Translations under genes and position numbers: made by a program
In this document: one piece after another, positions 1 to 7,799 of the stretch
Layout: each line of letters opens with the position of its first letter
Position numbering within the stretch: position 1 is the first letter of the stretch
From: Candidatus Acidiferrum typicum
GTDB taxonomy: Bacteria > Acidobacteriota > Terriglobia > Acidiferrales > UBA7541
Direction of reading: 5' to 3'
Assembly: GCA_025463055.1 (NCBI GenBank)
Contig: JAOAPV010000006.1
Span: forward strand, 1 to 38,835
Length of the DNA: 38,835 nt
The notes under the pieces: model-generated
The model's input: the letters and a program-made list of their open reading frames with translations, nothing else
Databases searched by the model: none
Told to the model about the DNA's origin: nothing

Positions 1-639
1 GCGGCCGCCAGTAGTAGTTTCCGGGTTGCCGAACATCACGCCGATCTTTTCGCGGATCTGGTTGATGAAGATGAGGCATGTGCGCGACTTGGAGACGATG
101 GCGGTGAGCTTGCGCAGCGCTTGCGACATTAGGCGTGCTTGCAGACCCATTTGCGGGTCGCCCATGTCGCCTTCTAGCTCGGCCTTGGGCACGAGCGCGG
201 CGACAGAGTCGACCACGACGATATCGACAGCGTTGGAGCGGATCAGTTCTTGCGCGATCTCAAGGGCCTGTTCGCCGTTATCGGGCTGCGACACGAGAAG
301 ATTGTCGACATCAACGCCGAGCTTCCGGGCGTAAATGGGGTCCAGGGCGTGCTCCGCGTCGATGAACGCGGCCGTGCCGCCAAGCTTTTGCGCTTCAGCG
401 ATGACGTGCAGCGTCATGGTGGTCTTGCCGCCGGATTCCGGGCCATAGACCTCGACAACGCGTCCGCGGGGGAAGCCGCCTACACCGAGTGCGGCATCGA
501 GCGAAAGGCAGCCAGTGGGAATCACGCTCACAGGGACCAGCACATCGCGGCTGCCCAGGCGCATGATGGAGCCCTTGCCGTAAGACTTCTCGATTACCGC
601 TATCGCCGTTTCCAACTGTTTTAGTTTGTCGTCTGCCAT
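1..639 (-). CDS. recA: Recombinase A, 3' end cut by the window edge
   Basis: RecA is the cytoplasmic ATP-dependent strand-exchange protein of homologous recombination and the co-protease that triggers the SOS response. The minus strand reads open for 213 codons from an ATG at 639, which follows a GGTG-containing leader. It begins [10 protein letters not shown] and continues with the family signatures [12 protein letters not shown], the Walker [16 protein letters not shown], the Walker B-type [18 protein letters not shown], and [20 protein letters not shown]. The last motif is the DNA-binding L2 region, so about the first 60% of a roughly 350-residue protein is present and the C-terminal lobe lies outside the window. 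The open reading frames on the plus strand here are antisense. Identification is secure. No LexA-type operator could be recognised upstream. Confidence 0.97.
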   Translation of the reverse strand, partial: MADDKLKQLETAIAVIEKSYGKGSIMRLGSRDVLVPVSVIPTGCLSLDAALGVGGFPRGRVVEVYGPESGGKTTMTLHVIAEAQKLGGTAAFIDAEHALDPIYARKLGVDVDNLLVSQPDNGEQALEIAQELIRSNAVDIVVVDSVAALVPKAELEGDMGDPQMGLQARLMSQALRKLTAIVSKSRTCLIFINQIREKIGVMFGNPETTTGGR

Positions 640-950
640 TTCACACCTCAGTGGAGGAAAGTAGGGAACCCTTGCTGCACGACCGAAAGGCACGGCTTGG
701 CGCCGGGAAAGCGCCGAGCTGTTGGCCGGTTACATAATGGAAGCGGTAGATTACCATTTCGTTTATGTAGCTGCCAAGCTTTTCTGGCGACCTCATGGAT
801 GCACTCAGGATGACAGGTTTCCGTTTTGGGGCAAGAGGTCATGCCAAGCACCTGTTGAAATCGCGGAGAGGAAAATAGCACAGGGGCGAACAAAAAGCAA
901 ACACTATTTCAGTCCCTCGCAAATGCTTCATGGCCGTTGACCACCAGGCG
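640..950. other. Intergenic region upstream of recA
   Basis: This 311-base gap lies between recA and the acyl-CoA dehydrogenase gene, both on the minus strand. Short ORFs on both strands (648-893 minus, 722-940 plus) have no recognisable domain and no convincing ribosome binding site. On the minus strand 804-815 reads TGTCATCCTGAG, the start of a phrase that recurs in intergenic DNA of several bacterial phyla, so part of the gap may be a dispersed repeat. The recA promoter should be here, but no clear -35/-10 pair stands out. Confidence 0.5.
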
Positions 951-1817
951 TTACGGCGCGGGGTAGGTGTAGAAGCCGCGGGAGGATTTGCGGCCGAGCC
1001 AGCCGGCGGCTACGTATTTCTTTAGCAGCGGACAGGCGCGGTATTTGGGGTCGCCTAGGCCTTCGTGGAGGACGTGCATGATGTCGACGCAGACGTCCAG
1101 GCCAATGAAGTCAGCCAGTTCCAGCGGGCCCATAGGATGGTTCATGCCGGTCTTCATCACGGCATCGACCGCTTCAGGGGTGGCCACGCCTTCCATAACG
1201 CAATAGGCTGCTTCGTTGATCAGTGGCATAAGCACGCGGTTGGAGACGAATCCGGGAGCGTCGTTGACCGCGACGGGCTTCTTGCCGAGGCGCTCGGCGA
1301 GCTGCATCGTGGCGGTGAATGTGGCCTCGCTGGTTTGCAGCGCGCGAATCACTTCGACCAACACCATCACCGCCACCGGATTCATGAAATGCATGCCCAC
1401 GAAACGGTCGGGACGCTTGGTAAGCGCCGCCAGCGTGGTGATCGCAATCGATGAGGTGTTGCTGGCGATGATCACATCCTCTCGGAGGAGATGATCAGCC
1501 TCGCTGAGCACGTGCCGCTTCAGCTCGAGCTTTTCCGGCACGGCTTCCACGACGAAGTCAGCGTTGGCGATGGTGGACATGTCCGTGACGGGAACGAGTC
1601 GTTCGAGCACGGCCCCCTTCCCGGCCTCCGCTAGCTTGCCCCTCTTGATTTCCCGGTCGAGATTTTTCGCGATCGTGTCCAGCGCGCGGTCAAGATAGCG
1701 CTGCTCGACATCTCGGAGCAGCACCTTGTAGCCGGCCCGCGCGAACACGTGGGCGATGCCATTACCCATAGTGCCGGCGCCAAGCACCGCGACGGTTCTG
1801 ATGGAATCGATCGACAA
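951..1817 (-). CDS. 3-hydroxyacyl-CoA (3-hydroxybutyryl-CoA) dehydrogenase
   Basis: This enzyme interconverts L-3-hydroxyacyl-CoA and 3-ketoacyl-CoA with NAD in the cytoplasm, serving beta-oxidation or butyrate-type metabolism. The 288-residue length is that of the stand-alone HBD/PaaH/FadB2 family. An N-terminal Rossmann fold has GAGTMG at 13-18. The catalytic set matches human HAD by spacing: Ser122 in SNTSS, His143 in HFMNP, Glu155, and Asn193 in APGFVSNRV. The C-terminal domain has MGPLELADFIGLD and ends in GRKSSRGFY. The start is TTG, chosen because GAGAGG lies seven bases upstream and the Rossmann strand begins at once. It follows a DUF2007-like gene by 75 bases, and a thiolase lies about 4 kb away on the same strand. 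Chain-length preference cannot be read from sequence. Confidence 0.93.
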   Translation of the reverse strand: MSIDSIRTVAVLGAGTMGNGIAHVFARAGYKVLLRDVEQRYLDRALDTIAKNLDREIKRGKLAEAGKGAVLERLVPVTDMSTIANADFVVEAVPEKLELKRHVLSEADHLLREDVIIASNTSSIAITTLAALTKRPDRFVGMHFMNPVAVMVLVEVIRALQTSEATFTATMQLAERLGKKPVAVNDAPGFVSNRVLMPLINEAAYCVMEGVATPEAVDAVMKTGMNHPMGPLELADFIGLDVCVDIMHVLHEGLGDPKYRACPLLKKYVAAGWLGRKSSRGFYTYPAP

Positions 1818-1892
1818 GATGAAGCCTCTCGGAAGCGGAGTAGAGGATGCATGGGACGCGGATAGAGGTCAAGCGGAGAGGCCGAAATAAGG

Positions 1893-2447
1893 TTACTGCG
1901 GCGGGACGCCTTCCGTGATTTCGCGAACGATTTCGCGGGCGCGCGGAGCGCTTGAGGGCGAAACGTAAACGACTTTGAGCGGGCCGTCGTTTACGGTGCG
2001 AATCGTAATCTCATTTTCCCGCAGCGCGGCAGTCAGAAACTCGACAATCTTTGCGTCGTCTCCGGCCCAAACCGATATGGTGGGATCCTCATCGACGGCT
2101 CCGCTTGGTGGCGCCTCAACGCTCGACGCTTTGTTGTCCGGCGCATCGTCTTCCGCTGGCAGTTCCACATCGGCTAGCTCGCCTTCGCTAAGAAGCCTCT
2201 CCAGAATTTCCTTTGCTTTCGGCACGTCCGGGTAGTGGACGGCGACTTCGAAGCCGAAACGCGGCTCCCAATCGATAGGCAGAGGGTCCGGCTTGATTTC
2301 CTCCGCGCCTATGGGCTTGTCAGCGTAGGGAATCTCGGCCAGATCGAGTTCTTGAAGCAACGCCTCGTGCAGCGCGGGATTCTCCCCAGTCCACAGCACA
2401 ACGTATGAACTTTCCGGGGCAGGTTTGGTCGACACCGGTTCCTCCAT
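1893..2447 (-). CDS. DUF2007-like hypothetical protein, two modules
   Basis: This is a soluble acidic protein of 184 residues with no signal peptide. It appears to hold two related alpha/beta modules. The first, about residues 15-90, starts YVVLWTGENPALHEALLQEL and ends in a helix with PKAKEILERLL. The second, about 125-180, starts ISVWAGDDAKIVEFLTAALREN and ends APRAREIVREI. An acidic proline-rich linker joins them. The pattern (a 'W.G.D...' opening, a helix, and a C-terminal 'A..I..E' helix) resembles the DUF2007 putative signal-transducing family, and the protein is clearly related to the one at 5070-5777. ATG 2447 lacks an upstream Shine-Dalgarno. The GTG at 2435 has GGAGG five bases before it and may be the true start. 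Function unknown. Confidence 0.75.
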   Translation of the reverse strand: MEEPVSTKPAPESSYVVLWTGENPALHEALLQELDLAEIPYADKPIGAEEIKPDPLPIDWEPRFGFEVAVHYPDVPKAKEILERLLSEGELADVELPAEDDAPDNKASSVEAPPSGAVDEDPTISVWAGDDAKIVEFLTAALRENEITIRTVNDGPLKVVYVSPSSAPRAREIVREITEGVPPQ

Positions 2448-2576
2448 AGTAAGCGGAGGGCGCGGAATCGGGACCCAGCCAGCTTACCATACAGATTCAC
2501 AGCGGTTTGCGTGCCCGGGCGCGGTGAAAGGGGCGAGCCTGGCGTCTGGGGGCGACCAGTGCCTCGATGCGTCTTT

Positions 2577-2607
2577 TTGACCAGCTCAACCGTATACAGC
2601 TTAGAAT
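2577..2607 (+). promoter_or_regulatory. Candidate sigma-70-type promoter for the ECF sigma operon
   Basis: TTGACC (2577-2582) and TAGAAT (2602-2607) are separated by 19 bases, longer than the ideal 17. A start near 2614 would exclude the upstream ATG codons at 2567 and 2609 and favour translation from 2672. Inferred from consensus only. Confidence 0.35.
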
Positions 2608-2671
2608 GAGCGCGACATTTTCATTGCCGACGCCACTGGCTGCGCCGGCGTCCCTGCTGTTCTCGAACTTA

Positions 2672-3232
2672 ATGGCGGACGACACGAAGTCCCTGGCCCT
2701 TGGGCTGAGACGCCGCGACCCGGAGCTACTCGACCGCTTGATCGAGCAGTATCAATACCGGCTGTTCCGCTATTTGCTGTACATCACGGGAAATCGCGAG
2801 CGCGCCGAGGATTTCTTCCAGGAGACCTGGATTCGCGTGCTGGAACGAGGCCACCAGTACGACGGCAAGTCCAAATTCGAGGCCTGGTTGTTCTCGATTG
2901 CCCGGCACCTAGTGATTGACTGGCAGCGGCAGAAGAAAGCACAAAGCTTGGACGCCCTCACCAGTCCCGATGAAGGCGCGCCCATAGAGTTCGCCGGCGA
3001 TGACCCCTCGCCGCTGCATTTGGTGCTGACGCAAGAATCCGAAGGCACGGTGCACGCTTCGCTTCAAAAATTGCCGGCGCTTTATCGCGAGGTGCTGCTG
3101 CTGCGTTTTCAGGAAGAGCTCGGGCTAGCGGAGATCGCGACTGTGCTGAGCGCGCCGATATCGACTGTCAAGTCGCGCTTGTATCGCGGGCTCGAGGATT
3201 TGCGAGTGCTGCTGGCTGGAGAAGTCGCATGA
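2672..3232 (+). CDS. RNA polymerase sigma factor, ECF (sigma-70) family
   Basis: This is an alternative sigma factor that redirects RNA polymerase to a stress or envelope regulon. From ATG 2672 it has 186 residues, the usual ECF length. Region 2 spans about residues 20-95 (LIEQYQYRLFRYLLYITGN, then AEDFFQETWIRVL and the -10 recognition stretch FEAWLFSIARHLVIDW). A short linker follows, then region 4 at about 130-180 (LPALYREVLLLRFQEELG, helix-turn-helix with STVKSRLYRGLEDL). The open frame extends up to 2567, but the sigma-2 fold begins just after 2672. The stop codon overlaps the start of the next gene as ATGA, so the two are translationally coupled. The partner is a zinc-finger anti-sigma, the classical arrangement. 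The regulon cannot be told from sequence. Confidence 0.92.
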   Translation: MADDTKSLALGLRRRDPELLDRLIEQYQYRLFRYLLYITGNRERAEDFFQETWIRVLERGHQYDGKSKFEAWLFSIARHLVIDWQRQKKAQSLDALTSPDEGAPIEFAGDDPSPLHLVLTQESEGTVHASLQKLPALYREVLLLRFQEELGLAEIATVLSAPISTVKSRLYRGLEDLRVLLAGEVA

Positions 3233-3714
3233 GCCAGAACTTGCACGCGCGAGCCGAGCGGCTGATCGCGCAAGAACGCGTGGAAGGAATCTCCACGGCG
3301 GATCAGCAGTGGCTACGCCGGCATCTTGCGGACTGCCCGAGCTGTGTGGCACACGCCGCGGCCACTGAGCAGGCCATTCGTTCGCTGCGCGGCTTGAGCG
3401 TTTCATTGCCGCCAACGCTGGCCAGCCGCACGCAGTTCCGCGTGCGCCTGCGTGCCGAGCAGCTCCGCAGCGAGCCCCGCTGGCGCATAGTCTGGACCGC
3501 CTGCGGCATTTCCTGGGCATTCGGCGCAGCTACGGCCCCGTACGTCTGGCGCGGACTCGAATGGGCCGGCCACCGCCTGGGCGTGCCGAACGTCGTGTGG
3601 GAGCTCGGGTTTGGACTTTGGTGGGCGCTCCCCGCCGCCGTGGTCGCAGTCATTCTACTGATGACCGACGCCGGCCGCAGCCACGAGGCCGACTGGAATC
3701 GGCAAGCGAATTAA
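3229..3714 (+). CDS. Zinc-finger anti-sigma factor, membrane protein
   Basis: The predicted role is to hold the co-transcribed ECF sigma factor at the membrane until a signal releases it. The 161-residue protein has an N-terminal cytoplasmic zf-HC2-type zinc motif, His32-x3-Cys36-x2-Cys39 (HLADCPSC), in a helical domain. A basic linker follows, then hydrophobic stretches near residues 86-105 and 124-147 that should be membrane helices. The start overlaps the sigma stop codon by four bases (ATGA). Family knowledge: ZAS-domain anti-sigma factors are usually encoded directly after their sigma partner, as here. No periplasmic sensor domain is present, so the signal may come through another protein or directly through the zinc-thiol site. 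Confidence 0.85.
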   Translation: MSQNLHARAERLIAQERVEGISTADQQWLRRHLADCPSCVAHAAATEQAIRSLRGLSVSLPPTLASRTQFRVRLRAEQLRSEPRWRIVWTACGISWAFGAATAPYVWRGLEWAGHRLGVPNVVWELGFGLWWALPAAVVAVILLMTDAGRSHEADWNRQAN

Positions 3715-3763
3715 TCGAGCGCGTCAATTGCACGTAAATGCGAGCACGTGAATGAGGAGATCA

Positions 3764-4405
3764 ATGGTTGAAGATCCACAAAGCATAAAGAGTTCGTTCA
3801 GCGAAAAGATGCGGCTGATCCGTTTTCGCCGCAAGCGGGAGAACCTGCGCTTCTGGAACGAATTCAAGCTCGTGCCGCGCTGGCTTATCTGGATGGTAGT
3901 GGTGCTGTTTCTGGTCGCACAAATCATCGGACAGATGGTCCTTCATGTCCAACTCGCGAACGATCATGAGGTTTTTGGCCCGGAACTGGACAATGACCCA
4001 GGCGCGGCGGGAGCAGCACTGTTTGGCATTATCACCGGTGCGTCTTTAGTTTTCGCCATCATGATTTTCATGGTTGGCTACGTCAACAAGGATGCAAAAC
4101 GCCGCGGCATGCACTCCGCGCTGTGGACCTTCTTGGTCATCGTGCTGATGCCCGGCTACCTCATACTCGGCTTCATCATTTATCTTCTGATGCGCGAGCC
4201 CCTGTCCTACAACTGCCCGCAATGTGGCGCAACCGTGGACGCGCGCTTCAACTTCTGCCCTAATTGCAAATGCAACCTGCATCCGTCATGCCCCAACTGC
4301 AAGCGCGAAGTCGCGGAAACCGATAAGTTTTGCGCGTATTGTGGAACCAACTTGGAGCCGGCGAAAACGCCCGAACCCAGGGAATTGCCTAGCGTGCCAA
4401 GGTGA
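3764..4405 (+). CDS. Membrane protein with C-terminal double zinc ribbon
   Basis: The ATG at 3764 is chosen over the one at 3752 because AGGAG lies just upstream. The 213-residue product starts with a basic cytoplasmic segment and has three hydrophobic helices (LIWMVVVLFLVAQIIGQMVL; a second with GIITGASLVFAIMIFMVGYV; a third with LWTFLVIVLMPGYLILGFII). It ends in a cytoplasmic zinc-ribbon pair with four CxxC knuckles: CPQC, CPNC, CPNC and CAYC. The second membrane segment resembles the phospholipase-D nuclease N-terminal type helices seen in small zinc-ribbon membrane proteins, but this is weak. It follows the sigma/anti-sigma pair after about 50 bases and may belong to that operon. Its 3' end overlaps the convergent gene by 17 bases. 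Function unknown. Confidence 0.85.
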   Translation: MVEDPQSIKSSFSEKMRLIRFRRKRENLRFWNEFKLVPRWLIWMVVVLFLVAQIIGQMVLHVQLANDHEVFGPELDNDPGAAGAALFGIITGASLVFAIMIFMVGYVNKDAKRRGMHSALWTFLVIVLMPGYLILGFIIYLLMREPLSYNCPQCGATVDARFNFCPNCKCNLHPSCPNCKREVAETDKFCAYCGTNLEPAKTPEPRELPSVPR

Positions 4406-5015
4406 GCCATGCAGCGAGCGCCGCGAACTTTTCATCCTGGCTCCAAGGCGGACCGAGAGTTTTACCGAGCGCGGCGATGCGTCGCTTGAGCGCGGCGGGT
4501 TGAACGCGGAGCGCCGTCGTGGAAGCCGCCGCAAAAAGCTCCTTTTCCCTGATGCCCTCGACCGGCAAGTGGCAGACATCGCACGCCGCGCGCAAGCTGT
4601 CGCGAAAAAGCTCGCCATCGGCGGTGTGAATCAGCGCGTGTGAAGCGAGAATCTTTTCTAATTCAGGAAGCGCACGCGCGGACGCCAGGAGAAGAGCGCT
4701 GCGCACAATCTTGAAGTCACCCTCCGCCAGATCTGCCTGCAAGGAGCGCAGAGAAGACAGCGCCAGCCGCTTTGCATCCGATTGAACACCGCGAATGAAC
4801 TTTATTGCATCGGGACGCGGCATTTTTTCGGCAGTGTGGTAAGGCTGGCGGTAGGCGTAGGTAAAGATTTTGACGAGTTGAATTTTTCTGCGATCGACAA
4901 CAACGGGCGCGTCCACCGGTCCGCAAAGAACAACAGCCGCGGCCCAGCCGGAATGGACGCGAAAACCAACTGCGGCGCTCTGCACGGAAGACTCCGAGCG
5001 TGCATTGTGAAGCAC
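4389..5015 (-). CDS. Conserved-looking hypothetical protein
   Basis: The predicted protein has 208 residues from a GTG start and no signal peptide or membrane helix. The N-terminal third contains AAVGFRVHSGWAAAVVL, then a GPVDAPVVVDRRKIQLV strand-rich stretch and a QPYHTAEKM motif. This pattern suggests a small alpha/beta fold, possibly of RNase H/actin-like type, but I cannot assign it. The rest is helical, with CDVCHLPVEGIREKELF near residue 145. It lies 54 bases downstream of the zinc-ribbon DUF2007-like gene on the same strand, so it probably forms an operon with that gene and the thiolase. The real N-terminus is uncertain, since no good ribosome binding site precedes the GTG. Function unknown. 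Confidence 0.65.
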   Translation of the reverse strand: MLHNARSESSVQSAAVGFRVHSGWAAAVVLCGPVDAPVVVDRRKIQLVKIFTYAYRQPYHTAEKMPRPDAIKFIRGVQSDAKRLALSSLRSLQADLAEGDFKIVRSALLLASARALPELEKILASHALIHTADGELFRDSLRAACDVCHLPVEGIREKELFAAASTTALRVQPAALKRRIAALGKTLGPPWSQDEKFAALAAWLTLAR

Positions 5016-5069
5016 AACTATGATTTTAGGAAGACTCGGAAGGGAATCAGAGGTTCGACAAGGGCGACC

Positions 5070-5777
5070 TCATGAAGGCGGAGAGGCTTCGCAAACTTCG
5101 CCGACGATTTTGCGCGCTGGAGCTTCGTCTGCTGGTTGGACGAGGATCGTAGCCCGTTCACCAGTGGTCTCCAACCGGCAAAAGATTTTGTTTTCATTCA
5201 AGGAGGCGGTCAACATCTCCTGCAACGAAAGATCGTCGCCTGACCAGACCGGAGCGTTGGCGTCCTCTGGAAACAAATCCGAAGCTTCCCCGGCTGACGG
5301 CGGCCCGGGAATCGCGTCGTCCGCAGGCGGCGAGAGCAAAGCTGGCAGTTTGTGATTCCTCCCATACGTGCCGCTCGGGAGCGGTGAAGCCGTCAGAGAT
5401 TGGACGGCATCCGGGTCGGAAGCGTCAAGATCAAAAGCCTCTTTGATCGCTCGCTCGGCACGCTCGTAGAAAGAGAAGGGTACAGCGATTTGGAAAGCAG
5501 GATAGTTGTTCAGGTTGAATAGGTGATCCTGTCGGCGGACAGTCTTGTGAGGAATGTCGGCCACGTCGAGGATCGAAGTCAGCTCCGCGTGCAGGCGGCG
5601 ATCATCACCTTTCCAGAACGCGCAGAAAGGGTCCTGGTTTGGGTCGCCGGGTTCGGCCGGAGGCTCAGGTGCTTCCAGGGTCGTAGCGGTCTCATATTGC
5701 GGGACAAGGGGAATGTCGCAGTCGGCGCACACTGTGAAGCCCTGGCGATATTCCGCGCGGCATTGTGGACAGATCAT
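5070..5777 (-). CDS. Zinc-ribbon protein with two DUF2007-like modules
   Basis: This cytoplasmic protein of 235 residues begins with a zinc knuckle pair, CPQC at 3-6 and CADC about a dozen residues on. Two modules follow that match those of the protein at 1893-2447. One opens FCAFWKGDDRRLHAELTSIL and ends ERAERAIKEAF. The other opens APVWSGDDLSLQEMLTASLNEN and ends ADEAPARKIVGEV. The zinc ribbon plus DUF2007-like arrangement is seen in many acidobacterial hypothetical proteins (family knowledge). Its ATG lies eight bases after the thiolase stop, so the two are almost certainly co-transcribed. Function unknown. The nearby paralogue lacks the zinc ribbon. Confidence 0.78.
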   Translation of the reverse strand: MICPQCRAEYRQGFTVCADCDIPLVPQYETATTLEAPEPPAEPGDPNQDPFCAFWKGDDRRLHAELTSILDVADIPHKTVRRQDHLFNLNNYPAFQIAVPFSFYERAERAIKEAFDLDASDPDAVQSLTASPLPSGTYGRNHKLPALLSPPADDAIPGPPSAGEASDLFPEDANAPVWSGDDLSLQEMLTASLNENKIFCRLETTGERATILVQPADEAPARKIVGEVCEASPPS

Positions 5778-5785
5778 CGATGCGC

Positions 5786-6970
5786 TCAGTAGCGTTCGAC
5801 GGCCATGGCCACGGCGTTGCCGCCGCCGAGGCAGAGCGCGGCGATGCCGCGCTGGAGGTTGCGGCGCTGCAATTCATAAAGCAGCGTCACCAGGATGCGC
5901 GCGCCGCTCGCGCCGATGGGATGGCCGAGGGCGACTGCGCCGCCGTTTACGTTGACCTTTTCGGGATTTAGCTTGAGCTGGCGCGTGACCGCGATCGCGG
6001 CTACCGCGAAGGCTTCGTTTAGCTCGACCAAATCCACATCTTTATCGCGGTCCCAGCCCGTTTTCGCCAGCAGTTTTTCCACGGCTTCAACCGGCGCCAT
6101 CATTACCCATTTCGGTTCTACGCCGCTGACCGCTTGCGCAACGATGCGCGCGACCGGCTGCTTGCCGAGGCGTTGTGCATTGCCCTCGCTAGTGACGATC
6201 ACGGCGGCCGCACCATCGTTGGTGCCCGGGGCGTTGCCCGCGGTTACTGTACCGTCCTTCGTGAAAGCCGGCTTAAGCTTGGCCAGCGCTTCCATCGAAG
6301 TATCTTCGCGCGGCGATTCGTCATACTTAATCACCACCGGATCGCCTTTTTTCTGCGGCACCTCGATGGGTAGGATCTGTGCCTCGAAAAAACAGGACTT
6401 GCGCGCGCGCACCGCTTTCTGATGGCTCTCAACGGCGAAACGGTCCTGCTCTTCTCGCGTGATTCCGTATTTCTCAGCCACAAGTTCGCCGGTCATGCCC
6501 ATGTGAAAGTCTTCGTACGCGTCCCAAAGCCCATCGTGAATCATGGAATCAATAAGCTTGCCATCGCCAATGCGGTAACCTGTGCGCGCTTGCGGCAGCA
6601 GGTATGGACAGTTGGACATCGACTCCATGCCGCCCGCCACCACAACTTCGGACTCGCCAAGCTGCACAGCCTGTGCGGCCAGCGCCACCGCTTTCAGTCC
6701 CGAGCCGCAAACTTTGTTGATGGTCATTGCAGCAACGCGTGGGTCGCAACCGCCCTTAAGCGCGGCTTGGCGCGCGGGGTTTTGGCCGAGGCCGGCTTGC
6801 ACCACGTTGCCCAGAATGGCTTCGTCAACTTGCTTGGCGTCCAGGCCAGATCGGCGGATCGCCTCGGCGATGGCTTTTGCGCCCAGGTCGATTGCGGAAA
6901 AGCTTGAGAGGCCGCCTTGAAATTTGCCGATGGAAGTGCGGACAGCCGAAAGTATGACCGGTGTTTCCAT
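5786..6970 (-). CDS. Thiolase, acetyl-CoA C-acetyltransferase type
   Basis: The enzyme condenses two acetyl-CoA to acetoacetyl-CoA or cleaves 3-ketoacyl-CoA in the cytoplasm. The 394-residue length fits biosynthetic/degradative thiolases. The active site is intact: nucleophile Cys88 in [10 protein letters not shown], His350 in [12 protein letters not shown], and Cys380 in [10 protein letters not shown], with NEAFA before the glycine-rich loop. The ATG at 6970 is preferred over an upstream TTG because GGAGG lies seven bases before it. Downstream come the zinc-ribbon DUF2007-like gene and 4389-5015. With the 3-hydroxyacyl-CoA dehydrogenase at 951-1817 it supplies two successive steps of four-carbon acyl-CoA metabolism. 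Sequence alone does not separate AtoB/PhaA from degradative FadA-like roles, though length and motifs favour the acetoacetyl-CoA type. Confidence 0.93.
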   Translation of the reverse strand: METPVILSAVRTSIGKFQGGLSSFSAIDLGAKAIAEAIRRSGLDAKQVDEAILGNVVQAGLGQNPARQAALKGGCDPRVAAMTINKVCGSGLKAVALAAQAVQLGESEVVVAGGMESMSNCPYLLPQARTGYRIGDGKLIDSMIHDGLWDAYEDFHMGMTGELVAEKYGITREEQDRFAVESHQKAVRARKSCFFEAQILPIEVPQKKGDPVVIKYDESPREDTSMEALAKLKPAFTKDGTVTAGNAPGTNDGAAAVIVTSEGNAQRLGKQPVARIVAQAVSGVEPKWVMMAPVEAVEKLLAKTGWDRDKDVDLVELNEAFAVAAIAVTRQLKLNPEKVNVNGGAVALGHPIGASGARILVTLLYELQRRNLQRGIAALCLGGGNAVAMAVERY

Positions 6971-7041
6971 GACACGCCTCCGAATCAAATGACAGTATAT
7001 CGGATGCGGTAGGGTCAGGCCTGGCTACCAAGAGAAGAAGG

Positions 7042-7064
7042 AGGGCACGATTAAGTCGTGCCCT
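7042..7064 (-). terminator. Perfect 9-bp hairpin after the DinB gene
   Basis: AGGGCACGA and TCGTGCCCT pair perfectly around a five-base loop. On the minus strand, 23 bases after the DinB stop codon, the stem is followed by a pyrimidine-rich CCTTCTTCTCTT rather than a pure T run. It may be a weak terminator or a dispersed palindromic element. Confidence 0.5.
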
Positions 7065-7087
7065 TGAATGTACAAAACCAGACGCTG

Positions 7088-7621
7088 CTAGTTTGCGGCG
7101 CCAGCGGCGGTCGCTTGGTTTTCGTCGGCGCTCGGCCCATACAAGCCGGGCACCGCCACATCCAGCAAGCGGAAGTACACGCCGAGCTGCGCGCGATGGT
7201 GGATGAGGTGGTTCATTACGACGCCGCGGAGCACAGCCACCCGCGGCATAGCGAAAAGTTCCTGCCCGCCCGCGAGCAGCTTCCACGTTTTCATCATCTC
7301 CTGATCGCTCACCGACGCCAGTGCGGATCGGGCTTCCGCCGATTCCTTGTCGAACGCGGCGAGAAGGTCCTTGCGATTTTCGATTTTCGGCGGCTGATAG
7401 GAGGATTTCCCACTCACCGGGGCGTAGTCGAACTCTTCCGTGTTGACGGTCATAGTCGTCCAACCGGGAAGTAGAGCGATGTGGGCAGCAAGCCATCCGA
7501 CCGTGCCGGACTTCTCGTGCGGCTTCCAATTCCATTTTTCATCCGGAACGCGTTCAAGGATCTTGCGGGTGTTTTGCATTTCCTGGTCGAATTCACCTAG
7601 CATCGATTGGCCGATGGTCAT
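7088..7621 (-). CDS. DinB-family protein (DinB_2-like metal-binding four-helix bundle)
   Basis: DinB/YfiT-like proteins are cytoplasmic four-helix bundles with a three-histidine metal site. Several act as thiol-dependent transferases, but most are uncharacterised. This 177-residue protein shows the expected pattern: EKWNWKPHEKSGTVGWLAAHIA near the N-terminus with His47, then a C-terminal NHLIHHRAQLGVYFRLL with His138 and His141/142, and a PGLYGPSADE tail common in this subgroup. AGAGGT lies about six bases before the ATG. It is transcribed away from a second DinB-superfamily gene at 7800-8348. The substrate is unknown. Confidence 0.85.
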   Translation of the reverse strand: MTIGQSMLGEFDQEMQNTRKILERVPDEKWNWKPHEKSGTVGWLAAHIALLPGWTTMTVNTEEFDYAPVSGKSSYQPPKIENRKDLLAAFDKESAEARSALASVSDQEMMKTWKLLAGGQELFAMPRVAVLRGVVMNHLIHHRAQLGVYFRLLDVAVPGLYGPSADENQATAAGAAN

Positions 7622-7799
7622 GGTTTACCTCTCTGAGGGAGATTAGTCTTGCGGATGTCCAGCGCGGCAATGTTAGGCGAACAAAAGGCGAACTGTCAAG
7701 TGAATTTTTGTTGACGCGCAATAGCATCGCCCCAACTGCTCCCATCGCGCACTGCTTGTCGCCCGTTGACATTCTCACTCGCGCGCACAGAATAGCCCC

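Noticed and set aside
1-8. NotI site at the first base
   Set aside because: It is part of the recA glycine-glycine-arginine codons, so it is not evidence of a cloning junction by itself.
648-893. Minus-strand ORF of 81 codons upstream of recA
   Set aside because: Its sequence looks like translated intergenic repeat DNA, with no ribosome binding site or domain, and it overlaps an equally unconvincing plus-strand ORF.
2567-2671. N-terminal extension of the ECF sigma factor from ATG 2567
   Set aside because: The sigma-2 fold begins after 2672, no ribosome binding site precedes 2567, and a plausible promoter lies inside this stretch.
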